NCBI GenBank assembly: GCA_910577315.1
Contig: CAJTME010000010.1
Span: forward strand, 1 to 64,000
Length of the DNA: 64,000 bases
Reading direction: 5' to 3'
Origin: an uncultured Muribaculaceae bacterium
GTDB taxonomy: Bacteria > Bacteroidota > Bacteroidia > Bacteroidales > Muribaculaceae
The translations under genes were made by a program, and so were the position numbers. The stretch's first letter is position 1, and each line of letters starts with the position of its first letter. Below are positions 42,104 through 51,290 of the stretch, in pieces. The notes beneath the pieces are model-generated. The model ran no database searches. It saw nothing but the letters and a program-made list of their open reading frames with translations, and was not told the DNA's origin.

Positions 42104-42141
42104 AGAAAATTGTTTAGTGGATAGGTTTGGGCCTATAAGTA

Positions 42142-44484
42142 TCACTTACGCCCGTTTATTATGATTTTTGAAACACTTGTGCCTTTTTTCACAATGTAAA
42201 CACCGGGGGTCGAGGGACAGGCAGGGAGGGCGAGCCCCGAAAGGGTGAAGTAAGACGGCTCCCCGCCGGCGGCGCACATGCCGTCGACAACCGAGGCCGT
42301 CGGAACGCTGAAGGGATAGCCGTCGCCGACACAAACCTCGTCATCCCCGCTCACGGCAACCACACGGAGCGTGTAGGTGAGGCTGGAATCGAGATGGTCG
42401 AGATCTCCGGCAAACGACATATTGGTCTGGTCGCCCCCCAGCAACGAGGCGTCCTGAGGCCCGTCAAGGCGGCAAACCTCATCACCGCAATCGTCAAATA
42501 CCGCCACACCGACCGTTCCGTCGAAATATCCGGCCGTGCAACCGAGGGTGAACGTTAGCGTCAGGTCGGTGCCCGAGATTGCCACGGGGGTATCGGATTT
42601 TGCCAGACGGCGGTTTATGCGAACGTTAGAAAGGTTCAATTCGGGCTTTCCAGCCTCGTCGACCACAGCAACCTGGATGGGGTCGTAGAGCAACGTGGAT
42701 TTCCCGGAGAGCAGTCCCAGGCGGAATGTTCCCGGTTCAACATCGGGTGCGAAGACCTCGTTCCATGTTATCGTGGCGAACTCCCCGTCGCCGATGCTGA
42801 CCTGCCTGGTTCCCATCTGGGCGAGCACGTAGCCGTAGCTGTCGAGCAGGACAGGTGTGATGAGGGTGGGCTCGTCGCAGTCGTGCGACACGAGGGTGGC
42901 CGTGATTTCAAAAGGCTGGCCGTTGACAACCTCACGCGACGCCAGGTTAACGTCCGTCACATTCAGGCGCGAACTTTCGTCTGTGACATCAAAAGTCACC
43001 TTTCCGTCGCCTACGGTGGCCGTGACGCAGGTGCGCATCCCGACTTCCTGGGGCACATCAAACCACTCGCCGCCGCAACAGAAGGCCGGCTGAACGGTGA
43101 ACGTTCCACTCTCGGGAAACTCCTCACCGCTGACCTTGAACGTGGTCACACAGCCCGAGGATTTCAGCGTAACCTCAGAGGTGGCCTTGCAGTAAAGCGG
43201 TTCACCCGCCCCCACGGGAACGAGCTTTACCCCGGGAAAACCGGTTATAGCGTCGAGTCCCATGTTGTAGAGACCGGCACGCATTAGCCCCTGAGACACT
43301 CCGAAAAGAATCTTGTCGGTGAGCGCGTATTGGCTGTCCCCAGTCGAGAAATATCCGAAGAAAAGCATGGAGGAATCTGAGCCGGCTGCCGGAATCCCAT
43401 CGTCGGGATGTATGCCCATTATGGCCGACTGCATCATGTTGAAGCCCGTCGCCGTGGCGCCGAGGCCCACATACTCGGGATTAAGCACGTTTATGAGGAA
43501 ATAGCCGTTGCTGACGCCTCCCCAGCCCCAGTTTATGTGGAAATAATCGTATCCGTCCGACCCGGAGTAGCCATCGCAGACAAAAGCGTGGCCGCCTGCC
43601 GAGCTGAACCCGCAATAAAGCACTGGGCGACGCCCTGCGAGTTCGTCGTAAAGCATGTCGGTCCATGTGCCGACGCGGTAGAAGTCGCGGAATTTCAGCC
43701 TTAGGTCGTCATCATATCCCAGATATGACATTAGCCCCAGGGCGGCGTCCAAATCGGTCGCACCTGAAAAAGTAGGACTGTAGTCCATCTTCGCGGCCAT
43801 GCCGCAGGCCTGGACAAGGCTCGCCACTGCCTCTTTTTCGACACTGCTGCTTGAATTGTCGTAACTGGCTGTAATATAATCCCAGTAAAAAGGATTCTGT
43901 CCGAAGTCATAGGAAAGCACAGTCTTGCCGCTCTCCCATCTGTAGTCGACAGTGCCGGTGCCACAGGCCGGATAGCGGTGGAAATTCATGATCTGCGCCA
44001 TGGCGATGGCCATGCAGCCTGCCAGGGTGGACGAGCCGTCAACCGTCGGGCACAGGTCATTGTAGGGCGAATCCTGGTTCCATTCAGCCACAACGAGCGG
44101 CTGGATGTCAGCGCGGGTCGACAGCGAACGGCAAATCTGCGGCGCCACGCCCGAGGCCACCTGAGTGTCAAGCGCCTTCAAAAACGCTTCAAGCCCCGGC
44201 GACATGGACGCTCCACATGCCTCTCCATAGCCGATGAGCGCGGGATAGGAATCGTCGCCGGACGCTACCAACATGCGCTCGTCCCTGTCGACAAACACAT
44301 AAATACCCTTGGCCGTGCCCGACCACACCAATTCATATTCCGCTTCCGCGGGCGCAAACGCCCCCGCACGGCATTTCGATGTTGCGAGCGCATTGGACAA
44401 AGCCTGTTCAGGCGTCAGTGGAGTGCCAACGACAGGCAATGCCATGCCAAACATGCATAAAATAAAAGTTCCGGCTTTTTTCAT
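42142..44484 (-). CDS. C10 family cysteine peptidase (streptopain-like) 1
   Basis: 780 residues from the ATG at 44484. Signal peptide (about 1-20), an inhibitory Spi-type propeptide (about residues 22-125), then the catalytic domain: nucleophile Cys157 in LAGCMAIAMAQIM and catalytic His in GGHAFVCDGYSG followed by FHINWGWGG. Beta-sandwich domains follow, and the C-terminus reads YFTLSGLALPACPSTPGVYI and ends with a KKGT...KIIINGRK-type type IX sorting tail. Members are secreted zymogen proteases like SpeB, interpain and periodontain. The promoter lies at 44563-44593. A second C10 gene is immediately upstream. Confidence 0.93.
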   Translation of the reverse strand: MKKAGTFILCMFGMALPVVGTPLTPEQALSNALATSKCRAGAFAPAEAEYELVWSGTAKGIYVFVDRDERMLVASGDDSYPALIGYGEACGASMSPGLEAFLKALDTQVASGVAPQICRSLSTRADIQPLVVAEWNQDSPYNDLCPTVDGSSTLAGCMAIAMAQIMNFHRYPACGTGTVDYRWESGKTVLSYDFGQNPFYWDYITASYDNSSSSVEKEAVASLVQACGMAAKMDYSPTFSGATDLDAALGLMSYLGYDDDLRLKFRDFYRVGTWTDMLYDELAGRRPVLYCGFSSAGGHAFVCDGYSGSDGYDYFHINWGWGGVSNGYFLINVLNPEYVGLGATATGFNMMQSAIMGIHPDDGIPAAGSDSSMLFFGYFSTGDSQYALTDKILFGVSQGLMRAGLYNMGLDAITGFPGVKLVPVGAGEPLYCKATSEVTLKSSGCVTTFKVSGEEFPESGTFTVQPAFCCGGEWFDVPQEVGMRTCVTATVGDGKVTFDVTDESSRLNVTDVNLASREVVNGQPFEITATLVSHDCDEPTLITPVLLDSYGYVLAQMGTRQVSIGDGEFATITWNEVFAPDVEPGTFRLGLLSGKSTLLYDPIQVAVVDEAGKPELNLSNVRINRRLAKSDTPVAISGTDLTLTFTLGCTAGYFDGTVGVAVFDDCGDEVCRLDGPQDASLLGGDQTNMSFAGDLDHLDSSLTYTLRVVAVSGDDEVCVGDGYPFSVPTASVVDGMCAAGGEPSYFTLSGLALPACPSTPGVYIVKKGTSVSKIIINGRK

Positions 44485-44562
44485 AGAAAACGTAAGATAA
44501 TGTTGAAATTGGATGGTGCAAAACTCGATGAGGATGGAAATGAACAACGAACCTTGACGCCG

Positions 44563-44593
44563 CAAAGTTAACTTACATTTTCAAATAATCAAA
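44563..44593 (-). promoter_or_regulatory. Promoter of C10 peptidase 1
   Basis: Minus-strand TAACTTTG (44563-44570) and TTTG (44590-44593), 19 bases apart, matching the Bacteroides consensus. It leaves an untranslated leader of about 70 bases. Confidence 0.65.
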
Positions 44594-44680
44594 ACTTTTT
44601 GCTATAAATTTTAAAATTTATGTGAATTTTTGTCATAGAGAAAGCCGAACAACTTTCTTTGCTCCATATCAAGCCATGTT

Positions 44681-46987
44681 TTACCTTACAATTATCCGTT
44701 GTGGAGCGATGCCGGGGCGCAAGGTTATATAGACGCCGGGGGAGGTCGGGCGACCTGGCAACGCAACGCCGGAGATTGTGTAATATGCCGCCTCGGCGTC
44801 GTCCACACGGACGTCATCAAGCGCGGCCATCGGGACAGAGAAAGGATATTCTTCGGACATCAGGATGTCGCCGTCAGGCGACGATACTTTCACGACGAGC
44901 CAGTATACCGTCTGCGGATCGAGCCAATCCATATTGTCGGCGAAGGTCAAGGCGGTTTTATCCCCGCTCTGAAGCACCACCCGCGCGGGCTCGCCAAAGC
45001 CGTCCACCGCCGTGCCGTCCATATCGCACACTTCTACATAAACCTCGCCGTCGAATGTGCCGCGCGTACAGCGCAACGTAAACGAGAACGCCATATCCGT
45101 TCCCGATATTGCGGTCAGGGTCCAGCTGTCGGAAGGCTCGCCGTTGATTTTGGCATCCGCAATTTCGACCAAGGGCGGGCTCGCCACATCGACCACAATA
45201 ACCCACGGCTCAGCAGCCACAAGGTTCTGATAGGGACCCGCGGCCAACATCAGTTTATAGCTCCCCGGCGGAACAGAGGGGCTGAACACCTCGTCCCAGC
45301 AGACGGTCTCGGACTTCCCGTCGGCCAGCGACAACCTTACGGAAGACATACGTGCAACAACCCTTCCCCACCCGTCAACCAGCGATGGGGTCACGGTGGC
45401 AGGTCCGTCGAAATCATACGACCTGAACGTCACCTCGATTTTGAAAGGCTCGCCGTTGACCACCTCCGGGTTAGGCACGGTGAAATCCAACGCCTCTATC
45501 CGGCAGCTCGCGTCACTGACCTCAAACCGAATGGACGCGTCGTCGACCACAGCCACCATGCGGTTGGCTGCCGTGACGTCCTGCGGCACATCGGTCCATT
45601 TCCCGTTGCTCAGGAACGCGGGCGACACAATATACGTCCCCTCCTTTACAAACGCATCGGTATTTATCTGGAACGACCCGCAATATTCCTGCGGCCGCAG
45701 GACACATTCGGGCGCACCCGCATATTCCACCCCACCGTCGGCCTCCGACACAATCTTTATTCCGGGACAGCCAGTCAGGGCCTTAACCCCTGTGTTGCGC
45801 ATATCCACGATAAAATCCATGAGGCCGGCGGGATGACGGGGATAACGGCTGTCGCCCACGCGAAACCGGCCGTAACACTGCAAGGCAGGGGCTTCGGATT
45901 CAACGCCGTCGTCGGGCCGGATGCCCACCAACACCCGCTGACTGGATATAAACGCACCGTTGTTGATTTCAGGGTCATCGGAATATGGGTCGAGCACATC
46001 GGTCAGGAAATATCCGTTGTAACGCCCATCCCAGCCCCAGTTGATATGAAAATAATCGGCGCCGTCGCGGTATTCATAGCCGTCGCATACGAATGCGTGG
46101 CCCACCCTCTCTGAATTGGCCATATACAACACCGGGCGCCCAGCGGCCAATTCGTCATACAGACGGTCTGTCCACTCCCGCGCACGGCAAGTGCTGCGGC
46201 TGATGTATGCCATGCCGTCGTCATATCCTAAGTATGACGCCAGCCCCTGACCCACATATTCATCATATGACGCGGAACCTTCCAGTCCATATCTCATTTG
46301 CACGGCAGCTCCGCAGGCGGCCATAAGCGTGGCCACGGCGTCGGGCTGTCCGACGGTAGCCGAACCCGTGTAGGACGGCAGCATATTTTCCCAGTCAAAC
46401 GGATGCTCATCAAAATTAAACCTCAACGATTCGCCTGAGGTCCACTGATATTCCGACACGCCGGTGCCACAGCGGGGATAACGCCAGTAGCTCATGATCT
46501 GCGCCATTGCCGTCGCCACGCATCCGGTGACAGTCCGTTCGCCCTTGAAAACCGGGCACATTCCGTTGTATGGCGCCCTCTGCCCCCATTCCGCCTCAAC
46601 CAGAGGCAATACCGGCAGCCGCTCTTGTGCCGCAGCGACCAATCCGGGATTCCGGCCAGCCGCGACCCCGGCGCCGGCAGAAAGGAGGAACGCCTCGAGC
46701 GCGGAAGGGATCTCGCCCCATGCCGATACTGCATAGCCCAACACCGCGGGATATGAATCGTCGGCAGGCGCGACGGTCATGTTGCCCTGACCGTCGGTGA
46801 ATACGTACACTCCGCCGGCGGGGTCGCTCCACGACAGGATGTAGCCATGCGGACCGGCAACCATGCGGCGCGCTGGCGTTTCGGATGACAGCGCACGCGC
46901 CAGCGCATCGTCGGGCGAGACGGAACGGCCTGTGACAGCCACCACACACGAAATAACGAATGATATTACCAACACAGCCTTCTTCAT
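44681..46987 (-). CDS. C10 family cysteine peptidase (streptopain-like) 2
   Basis: 768 residues from the ATG at 46987. It has the same domain order as its neighbour: signal peptide, Spi-like propeptide, catalytic domain with nucleophile Cys156 in VTGCVATAMAQIM and His in VGHAFVCDGYEY, then beta domains and a type IX-like tail (YYTISGVALPGRPTSPGVYI ... IIVR). The two peptidases align along their whole length but differ widely, so they look like an old tandem duplication. Its own -7 element is at 47014-47021, and the neighbour has another promoter, so the pair may be regulated separately. Confidence 0.93.
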   Translation of the reverse strand: MKKAVLVISFVISCVVAVTGRSVSPDDALARALSSETPARRMVAGPHGYILSWSDPAGGVYVFTDGQGNMTVAPADDSYPAVLGYAVSAWGEIPSALEAFLLSAGAGVAAGRNPGLVAAAQERLPVLPLVEAEWGQRAPYNGMCPVFKGERTVTGCVATAMAQIMSYWRYPRCGTGVSEYQWTSGESLRFNFDEHPFDWENMLPSYTGSATVGQPDAVATLMAACGAAVQMRYGLEGSASYDEYVGQGLASYLGYDDGMAYISRSTCRAREWTDRLYDELAAGRPVLYMANSERVGHAFVCDGYEYRDGADYFHINWGWDGRYNGYFLTDVLDPYSDDPEINNGAFISSQRVLVGIRPDDGVESEAPALQCYGRFRVGDSRYPRHPAGLMDFIVDMRNTGVKALTGCPGIKIVSEADGGVEYAGAPECVLRPQEYCGSFQINTDAFVKEGTYIVSPAFLSNGKWTDVPQDVTAANRMVAVVDDASIRFEVSDASCRIEALDFTVPNPEVVNGEPFKIEVTFRSYDFDGPATVTPSLVDGWGRVVARMSSVRLSLADGKSETVCWDEVFSPSVPPGSYKLMLAAGPYQNLVAAEPWVIVVDVASPPLVEIADAKINGEPSDSWTLTAISGTDMAFSFTLRCTRGTFDGEVYVEVCDMDGTAVDGFGEPARVVLQSGDKTALTFADNMDWLDPQTVYWLVVKVSSPDGDILMSEEYPFSVPMAALDDVRVDDAEAAYYTISGVALPGRPTSPGVYITLRPGIAPQRIIVR

Positions 46988-47013
46988 AGGGATTGCGGAT
47001 GAGGGATTCATGG

Positions 47014-47021
47014 CAAAGATA
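47014..47021 (-). promoter_or_regulatory. -7 element for C10 peptidase 2
   Basis: TATCTTTG on the minus strand about 27 bases before the ATG at 46987; matches TAnnTTTG. No clear -33 element. Confidence 0.5.
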
Positions 47022-47106
47022 CGGATTTTTCATCAAGGAATCAGCCGCCTCATGACGGTTTTTTGGGCGGCAGTCCTTAAAAAATAGTTAAATCGTACGA
47101 TAAATA

Positions 47107-47136
47107 TTGCCGTTACGGAATTTATGCGTAACTTTG
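47107..47136 (+). promoter_or_regulatory. Promoter of the SRP RNA gene
   Basis: TTG (47107-47109) and TAACTTTG (47129-47136) are 19 bases apart. Transcription would start near 47141, exactly at the 5' arm of the SRP RNA closing helix. Confidence 0.7.
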
Positions 47137-47140
47137 CAGT

Positions 47141-47243
47141 GGGTAAGTCCTACACGACCAGCTCCCTGAGAATCCCCCAGGTCTTGACCGAAGCAAGGGT
47201 ATCAGGTTGTAGCGGTGCGATGTAGTAAGCTTGCCCTTTTTTT
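47141..47243 (+). ncRNA. ffs: Small signal recognition particle RNA (4.5S type)
   Basis: About 100 bases forming one long hairpin: GGGTAAG...CTTGCCC and CTACA...TGTAG close the ends, CCTGA...TCAGG lies inside, and the conserved tip has cccccagg ... gaagcaagggta, the SRP54 (Ffh) binding region with its AGCA-type asymmetric loop. It ends in a T-run at 47237-47243, following a strong promoter. SRP RNA works with Ffh in co-translational membrane targeting. The apical loop appears to be CUUG rather than the usual GGAA/GNAR, which is noteworthy. The queF gene starts 27 bases after the T-run. Confidence 0.85.
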
Positions 47244-47270
47244 GTTTAAATACCTCAACAATCCAACATA

Positions 47271-47738
47271 ATGCGCAGCGAAGAAGAAGTGAAGGGATGC
47301 ACCCTCCTTGGCAATCAAGGCGTGAAGTATCCAACCCAGTACTGTCCCGAAATACTCGAGACTTTCAAGAACAAACATCCCGAAAATGAATATCTGGTGA
47401 CATTCAACTGCCCGGAATTCACATCGCTATGCCCCAAAACCGGCCAGCCCGACTTCGCCACCATCATCATCAACTACATTCCGCGCGAGGACATGGTGGA
47501 GAGCAAGAGCCTGAAACTGTATCTGTTCAGTTTCCGCAACCACGGCGATTTCCACGAGGACTGCGTGAACATCATCATGAAGGACCTTGTGAAGCTCATG
47601 AACCCGCGCTATCTTGAAGTTATCGGAGTGTTCACCCCGCGCGGCGGCATCTCCATATATCCCTTCGCCAACTACGGCGACGCCGACCATCAGGACATGG
47701 TCAAGGCCCGCATGCTCGCTGTTTTCCGCAACCAATAA
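47271..47738 (+). CDS. queF: NADPH-dependent 7-cyano-7-deazaguanine reductase
   Basis: Reduces preQ0 to preQ1 in queuosine synthesis. The 155-residue unimodular form has the active-site Cys in [13 protein letters not shown] (about residue 55), the QueF motif [24 protein letters not shown] (Glu and His bind preQ0) and the C-terminal [17 protein letters not shown]. It is followed 11 bases later by queC, which makes its substrate. No preQ1 riboswitch is seen; the preceding leader is the SRP RNA gene, so read-through from that promoter or a weak local promoter drives the pair. Confidence 0.97.
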   Translation: MRSEEEVKGCTLLGNQGVKYPTQYCPEILETFKNKHPENEYLVTFNCPEFTSLCPKTGQPDFATIIINYIPREDMVESKSLKLYLFSFRNHGDFHEDCVNIIMKDLVKLMNPRYLEVIGVFTPRGGISIYPFANYGDADHQDMVKARMLAVFRNQ

Positions 47739-47749
47739 TCTTTTTCATC

Positions 47750-48406
47750 ATGACGAAAGACACCCTTATGGTGGTGAGCGGAGGCATGGACTCCACCACG
47801 ATGCTCTATGAATATGCCGACCGCATCGCCCTGGCCATAACGTTCAACTATGGCTCCAACCACAATGCCCGCGAGATTGAATGTGCCCGCTACAACTGCG
47901 ACAGGCTCGGCATCGAACTGGTAGTGGTCGACATGCCCTTCGTGGGACAGCTGTTCGAGAGCTCGCTCCTGAGCGGCGCCGACGCCATCCCCGAAGGAAA
48001 CTACGATGACGACAACATGCGCTCGACGGTGGTTCCTTTCCGCAACGGCATCATGCTCGCCGTGGCCGCCGGCCTGGCCGAAAGCCGCGGACTCAAACAC
48101 CTCATGATGGCCAACCACGGTGGCGACCATGCGATATATCCCGACTGCCGCCGGGGATTTGTCGACGCCATGAGCCGCGCAATAGCCGAAGGCACCTATG
48201 ACCGCATCACCATCGACGCCCCGTACACCGACATCACCAAGACCGACATCGCACGTCGCGGCGCGGCTCTCGGAATCGACTATTCCCACACATATTCATG
48301 CTACAAGGGCGGCGAAAAGCACTGTGGACGCTGCGGCACATGCACCGAGCGACGCCAGGCTTTCGCCGACGCCGGCCTCCCTGACCCCACCGAGTACGAG
48401 GAGTAA
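47750..48406 (+). CDS. queC: 7-cyano-7-deazaguanine synthase
   Basis: ATP-dependent conversion of 7-carboxy-7-deazaguanine to preQ0. The 218 residues show the PP-loop SGGMDSTTMLY (about residues 8-18) and the C-terminal zinc site CYKGGEKHCGRCGTCTERR with four Cys. Partner of queF in a two-gene operon; queD and queE are not in the window. The stop abuts the convergent permease gene directly. Confidence 0.97.
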   Translation: MTKDTLMVVSGGMDSTTMLYEYADRIALAITFNYGSNHNAREIECARYNCDRLGIELVVVDMPFVGQLFESSLLSGADAIPEGNYDDDNMRSTVVPFRNGIMLAVAAGLAESRGLKHLMMANHGGDHAIYPDCRRGFVDAMSRAIAEGTYDRITIDAPYTDITKTDIARRGAALGIDYSHTYSCYKGGEKHCGRCGTCTERRQAFADAGLPDPTEYEE

Positions 48407-50245
48407 TCAGAACGGAAATACCAGCGGTATAACGAAAATCATCAGCAGGCCGAGCAGGAGCTGGAGCGGACCGCCCACTTTAAGGTAGTCCATGAACGTG
48501 TATTGTCCGGCCGGCATCACCAGGGCATTGGGCGGCGTGGAGAACGGTGAGGCGAAACACAGCGACGCGCCGAAGGTGACGGCAAACAGGAACGGCAGGG
48601 GGCTGGCTCCGTAGGCAACGGCACTTTCGAGAGCTATGGGCGCCAGAAGCACGGCGGTCGCCGTGTTGGAGATGAACAGCGTCATGACCGAGGTTGTGAA
48701 ATACACTCCCGCCAGCAACCAATGGGGACCGAGGCCGCCGAGGGCGTCGACCAGCGACGACGAAACCATTTCCGACACTCCGGTTTTTTCCAACGCAAAA
48801 CTCATCGGCATCATCGCGGCGATGAGGACCACACTTTCCCAGTTTATCGTTTTGTAGGCATCGGCCACGTTGCGGAAACAGCCGGTGAGCACCATCGCCA
48901 GCGCGGCGATAATTACGGCCATCACGGCCGGAACGGCGTCCACCACCAGCGCGACAATCATCGCAAGCATTATCACCGCCGCCAGGGGCGCCTTGTAGTC
49001 GAGGGTGACCTTGGACGCCTCCGACACGGGCTGTCCCAGCACCACCCAGTTGCGGGTTTCGTCGCTGAGGGCTCCGATGGCCTGCCACGTGCCCTGCACG
49101 AGCAGCACGTCGCCTTTCTTGACAGACAGCGAGCCGAGGTTGTCGGTGATGAAACGCCCGTCGCGGCGCACACCGAGTATGTTGACGTTGAAACGATTGC
49201 GGAAATCGAGCTGCGCTATTGTCTCCTTCAATATGTCAGAACCCGGCATCGGCACAATCTCGGCGAGGCCGATGTCGTAGAACCGCAGGTTACGGCGCGC
49301 CTCCTCGGGGTCATCGGCCAGCATGAGGCCATAGTCGGCCACGAAGCGGTCGACACCCTCGCGCGGGCCGCGCACAAAAAGGATGTCGCCGGGATCGACG
49401 GTCGAGGTGGCCGTGGGCGATTCCTGGGTGACATGCCTTATGAGGCCGCGCCCGGTCTCGCCCATGCGCAGTTCAAGCACATCGAGGCGGTAGTTCGTGC
49501 GCAATGCGAGATTTCCGAGTGTGAGGCCCGCTATCGGCGAACTGTCAGGCACCTGCACGCGCCACAGGTCATCATTGAGGCCATATTCATCTACAATCTC
49601 GGCAAGCGAGCGCCCCTGGGCGGCAGCATCCTCCCCGCTTGACTTCTTACCCTTTGCAAGCCACCGGCTCATGGGGATGAGCAGCAACGTGCCGGCCACA
49701 AGACATACCAGACCGGCAGGCAGGAAGGTGAACATGGTCAGCGGAGCGTTGCCGGCCTCTTCCCACACCTCGGCAATAACAAGGTTGGGAGGTGTGCCGA
49801 TGAGGGTGAGCATGCCGCCTATGCTCGATGCGAAAGCCAGCGGCATCAGCATGCGCGAGGGCGATGTGCCGGACGCCGCAGCCATCGACACCACTATGGG
49901 AAGCATCAGCGCCACCGTACCGGTGTTGCTGACGAAGCCGCCGATAAGGCCGGTGGCCAGCACGACGACAAGGAAAAGCCTCGTCGGCGAATTACCGCCG
50001 AGTTTCAACAAGCGGGCTCCGAGCATTTTGGCAAGGCCGGTGTTGAATATGGCTCCGCCGACAACAAACAGCCCCACCATCATTATCACAATGGGATTGG
50101 CAAAGCCCGACAGGGCTTCAGATGTGGTTATAACGCCCGAGACGGCCAGAATGACCAGGGCAATCAGCGCTACTACATCGGCGCGGATACGGCCCCATAC
50201 AAAACCGGCGGCCGCAAGGGCGAGGGTGAGCAGTGTTATTATCAC
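48407..50245 (-). CDS. SLC13 family permease with TrkA_C domains
   Basis: About 612 residues from a GTG at 50245. The frame continues to 50326, but that part lies within the hairpin terminator of lpxA, so a start there is unlikely. About 10-12 hydrophobic helices in two halves (early FANPIVIMMVGLFVVGGAIFN, later ISNTATAVLLAPIALESAVAYG) flank two RCK/TrkA_C domains (about residues 185-350: LGNLALRTNYRLDVLELRMGE; SLSVKKGDVLLVQGTW). These resemble sulfate or dicarboxylate/sodium symporters; the substrate cannot be deduced. It ends base-to-base with queC. Confidence 0.85.
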   Translation of the reverse strand: MIITLLTLALAAAGFVWGRIRADVVALIALVILAVSGVITTSEALSGFANPIVIMMVGLFVVGGAIFNTGLAKMLGARLLKLGGNSPTRLFLVVVLATGLIGGFVSNTGTVALMLPIVVSMAAASGTSPSRMLMPLAFASSIGGMLTLIGTPPNLVIAEVWEEAGNAPLTMFTFLPAGLVCLVAGTLLLIPMSRWLAKGKKSSGEDAAAQGRSLAEIVDEYGLNDDLWRVQVPDSSPIAGLTLGNLALRTNYRLDVLELRMGETGRGLIRHVTQESPTATSTVDPGDILFVRGPREGVDRFVADYGLMLADDPEEARRNLRFYDIGLAEIVPMPGSDILKETIAQLDFRNRFNVNILGVRRDGRFITDNLGSLSVKKGDVLLVQGTWQAIGALSDETRNWVVLGQPVSEASKVTLDYKAPLAAVIMLAMIVALVVDAVPAVMAVIIAALAMVLTGCFRNVADAYKTINWESVVLIAAMMPMSFALEKTGVSEMVSSSLVDALGGLGPHWLLAGVYFTTSVMTLFISNTATAVLLAPIALESAVAYGASPLPFLFAVTFGASLCFASPFSTPPNALVMPAGQYTFMDYLKVGGPLQLLLGLLMIFVIPLVFPF

Positions 50246-50272
50246 AAGAAATAAACGGGATGGGAAATGGTA

Positions 50273-50324
50273 ATATAAAAAACATGAATCAGGCGCCGGC
50301 AGCATTGTGGCCGGTTCCTGATTC
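50273..50324 (-). terminator. Terminator after lpxA-type gene
   Basis: On the minus strand arms GAATCAGG/CCTGATTC plus an inner CCGGC/GCCGG helix (50285-50324) are followed by a T-rich run (ATGTTTTTTATA). It lies 12 bases after the stop of the acyltransferase gene and covers the most upstream possible starts of the permease gene. Confidence 0.8.
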
Positions 50325-50335
50325 ACGGCATGACA

Positions 50336-51121
50336 TCAATCTTCAAAACGGTTTGCGACTATGCGCGAGTTGTTGCGGCGGATGAAATTGACAATCTCGT
50401 CGCGGATGGTCGACGGCTCGATGTCGGCCTCGATGCGGGCGAGGGCGTTGAACAGCGAGGTCGACGACTGGTAGATATGGCGGTAGGCCTTTGCGATGTC
50501 GTCGATCTGCTCGGGGGTGAAGCCGGCATGTTTCGACAGCACGACGCTGTTGACGCCATAGTATGTCGCTGGATTGTGGGCGATGATGATATAGGGGGGT
50601 ACGTTGGACGAGACGCGGCAGCCGCCTTTAATAAGGACTTTCGAGCCTACGTGCACGCCTTCGTTGAGTATGACGTTCGACGATAGGATTGTTCCGTCCT
50701 CGACCACAACGTCGCCGGCAATCTTAACACCGTTGCCAAGCACGCAATATGGCGCGATGTGGGAATCATGCCCGATGTGCGATTCGGCCATCACACAGCA
50801 GTTTGAATCGACCTTAGTGCCGCCCTCGGGACGGATGCCGCGGTTGATGATTACCTGTTCGCGGATAATGACGTTATCGCCTATATAGCAGAACGTGTCG
50901 TCGCCTTTCCAGCGGAAGTCCTGCGGGTCGGCGCTTATGATGGCGCCGTTATAAATTTTGGTATTGCTGCCGATTCGCGCCCCTTTCATGATTGAGGCAT
51001 AGGGCATTATTTCACAGCGGTCGCCGATTTCAACATCCTTGTCGATGAATGCGAAAGGGTGAACGATGACATCTGCGCCAAGCTTGGCGGCGGGATTCAC
51101 ATAGGCAAGCGGGCTTATCAT
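50336..51121 (-). CDS. lpxA: Acyl-ACP:UDP-N-acetylglucosamine O-acyltransferase (LpxA type)
   Basis: First step of lipid A synthesis, in the cytoplasm. The 261 residues consist of hexapeptide repeats forming a left-handed beta helix. The LpxA signatures are ADPQDFRWKGDDT, IREQVIINRG and the catalytic His pair in ESHIGHDSHIAPYCVLGNGV (the His equivalent to E. coli H125 is kept), and a helical C-terminus (AYRHIYQSSTSLFNAL). No lpxD, lpxC or fabZ lies alongside, and Bacteroidales often carry a second LpxA-like gene, so this could be the extra copy. A -7 element TATATTTG is at 51153-51160 (minus). Confidence 0.85.
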   Translation of the reverse strand: MISPLAYVNPAAKLGADVIVHPFAFIDKDVEIGDRCEIMPYASIMKGARIGSNTKIYNGAIISADPQDFRWKGDDTFCYIGDNVIIREQVIINRGIRPEGGTKVDSNCCVMAESHIGHDSHIAPYCVLGNGVKIAGDVVVEDGTILSSNVILNEGVHVGSKVLIKGGCRVSSNVPPYIIIAHNPATYYGVNSVVLSKHAGFTPEQIDDIAKAYRHIYQSSTSLFNALARIEADIEPSTIRDEIVNFIRRNNSRIVANRFED

Positions 51122-51152
51122 TGTTTTAGGGTATTAGAGGGTTATGGTTTTG

Positions 51153-51160
51153 CAAATATA
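51153..51160 (-). promoter_or_regulatory. -7 element for the LpxA-type gene
   Basis: TATATTTG on the minus strand, 31 bases before the ATG, matching TAnnTTTG. The region 51122-51290 otherwise holds only a weak hairpin (51265-51282) after the efflux operon. Confidence 0.45.
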
Positions 51161-51290
51161 ACAATTTAAATTTGATAATCGCGGATAAAAACAAAGAATT
51201 GGAAATTTTTCTTTCAAGAACGATATGTATTTCCAGAAAGTCAATTCCCAATCCTTTATTTAAAGGGTCATTACCGGGACCCGGGACGAT

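Noticed and set aside
47122..47270. preQ1 riboswitch in front of queF
   Set aside because: The sequence fits SRP RNA instead (closing helix, gaagcaagggta core, own promoter and T-run). No preQ1-I, II or III layout is seen after it.
50246..50326. Longer N-terminus for the SLC13 permease
   Set aside because: It would begin inside the terminator hairpin of the upstream lpxA-type gene; a GTG at 50245 directly before the first membrane helix fits better.
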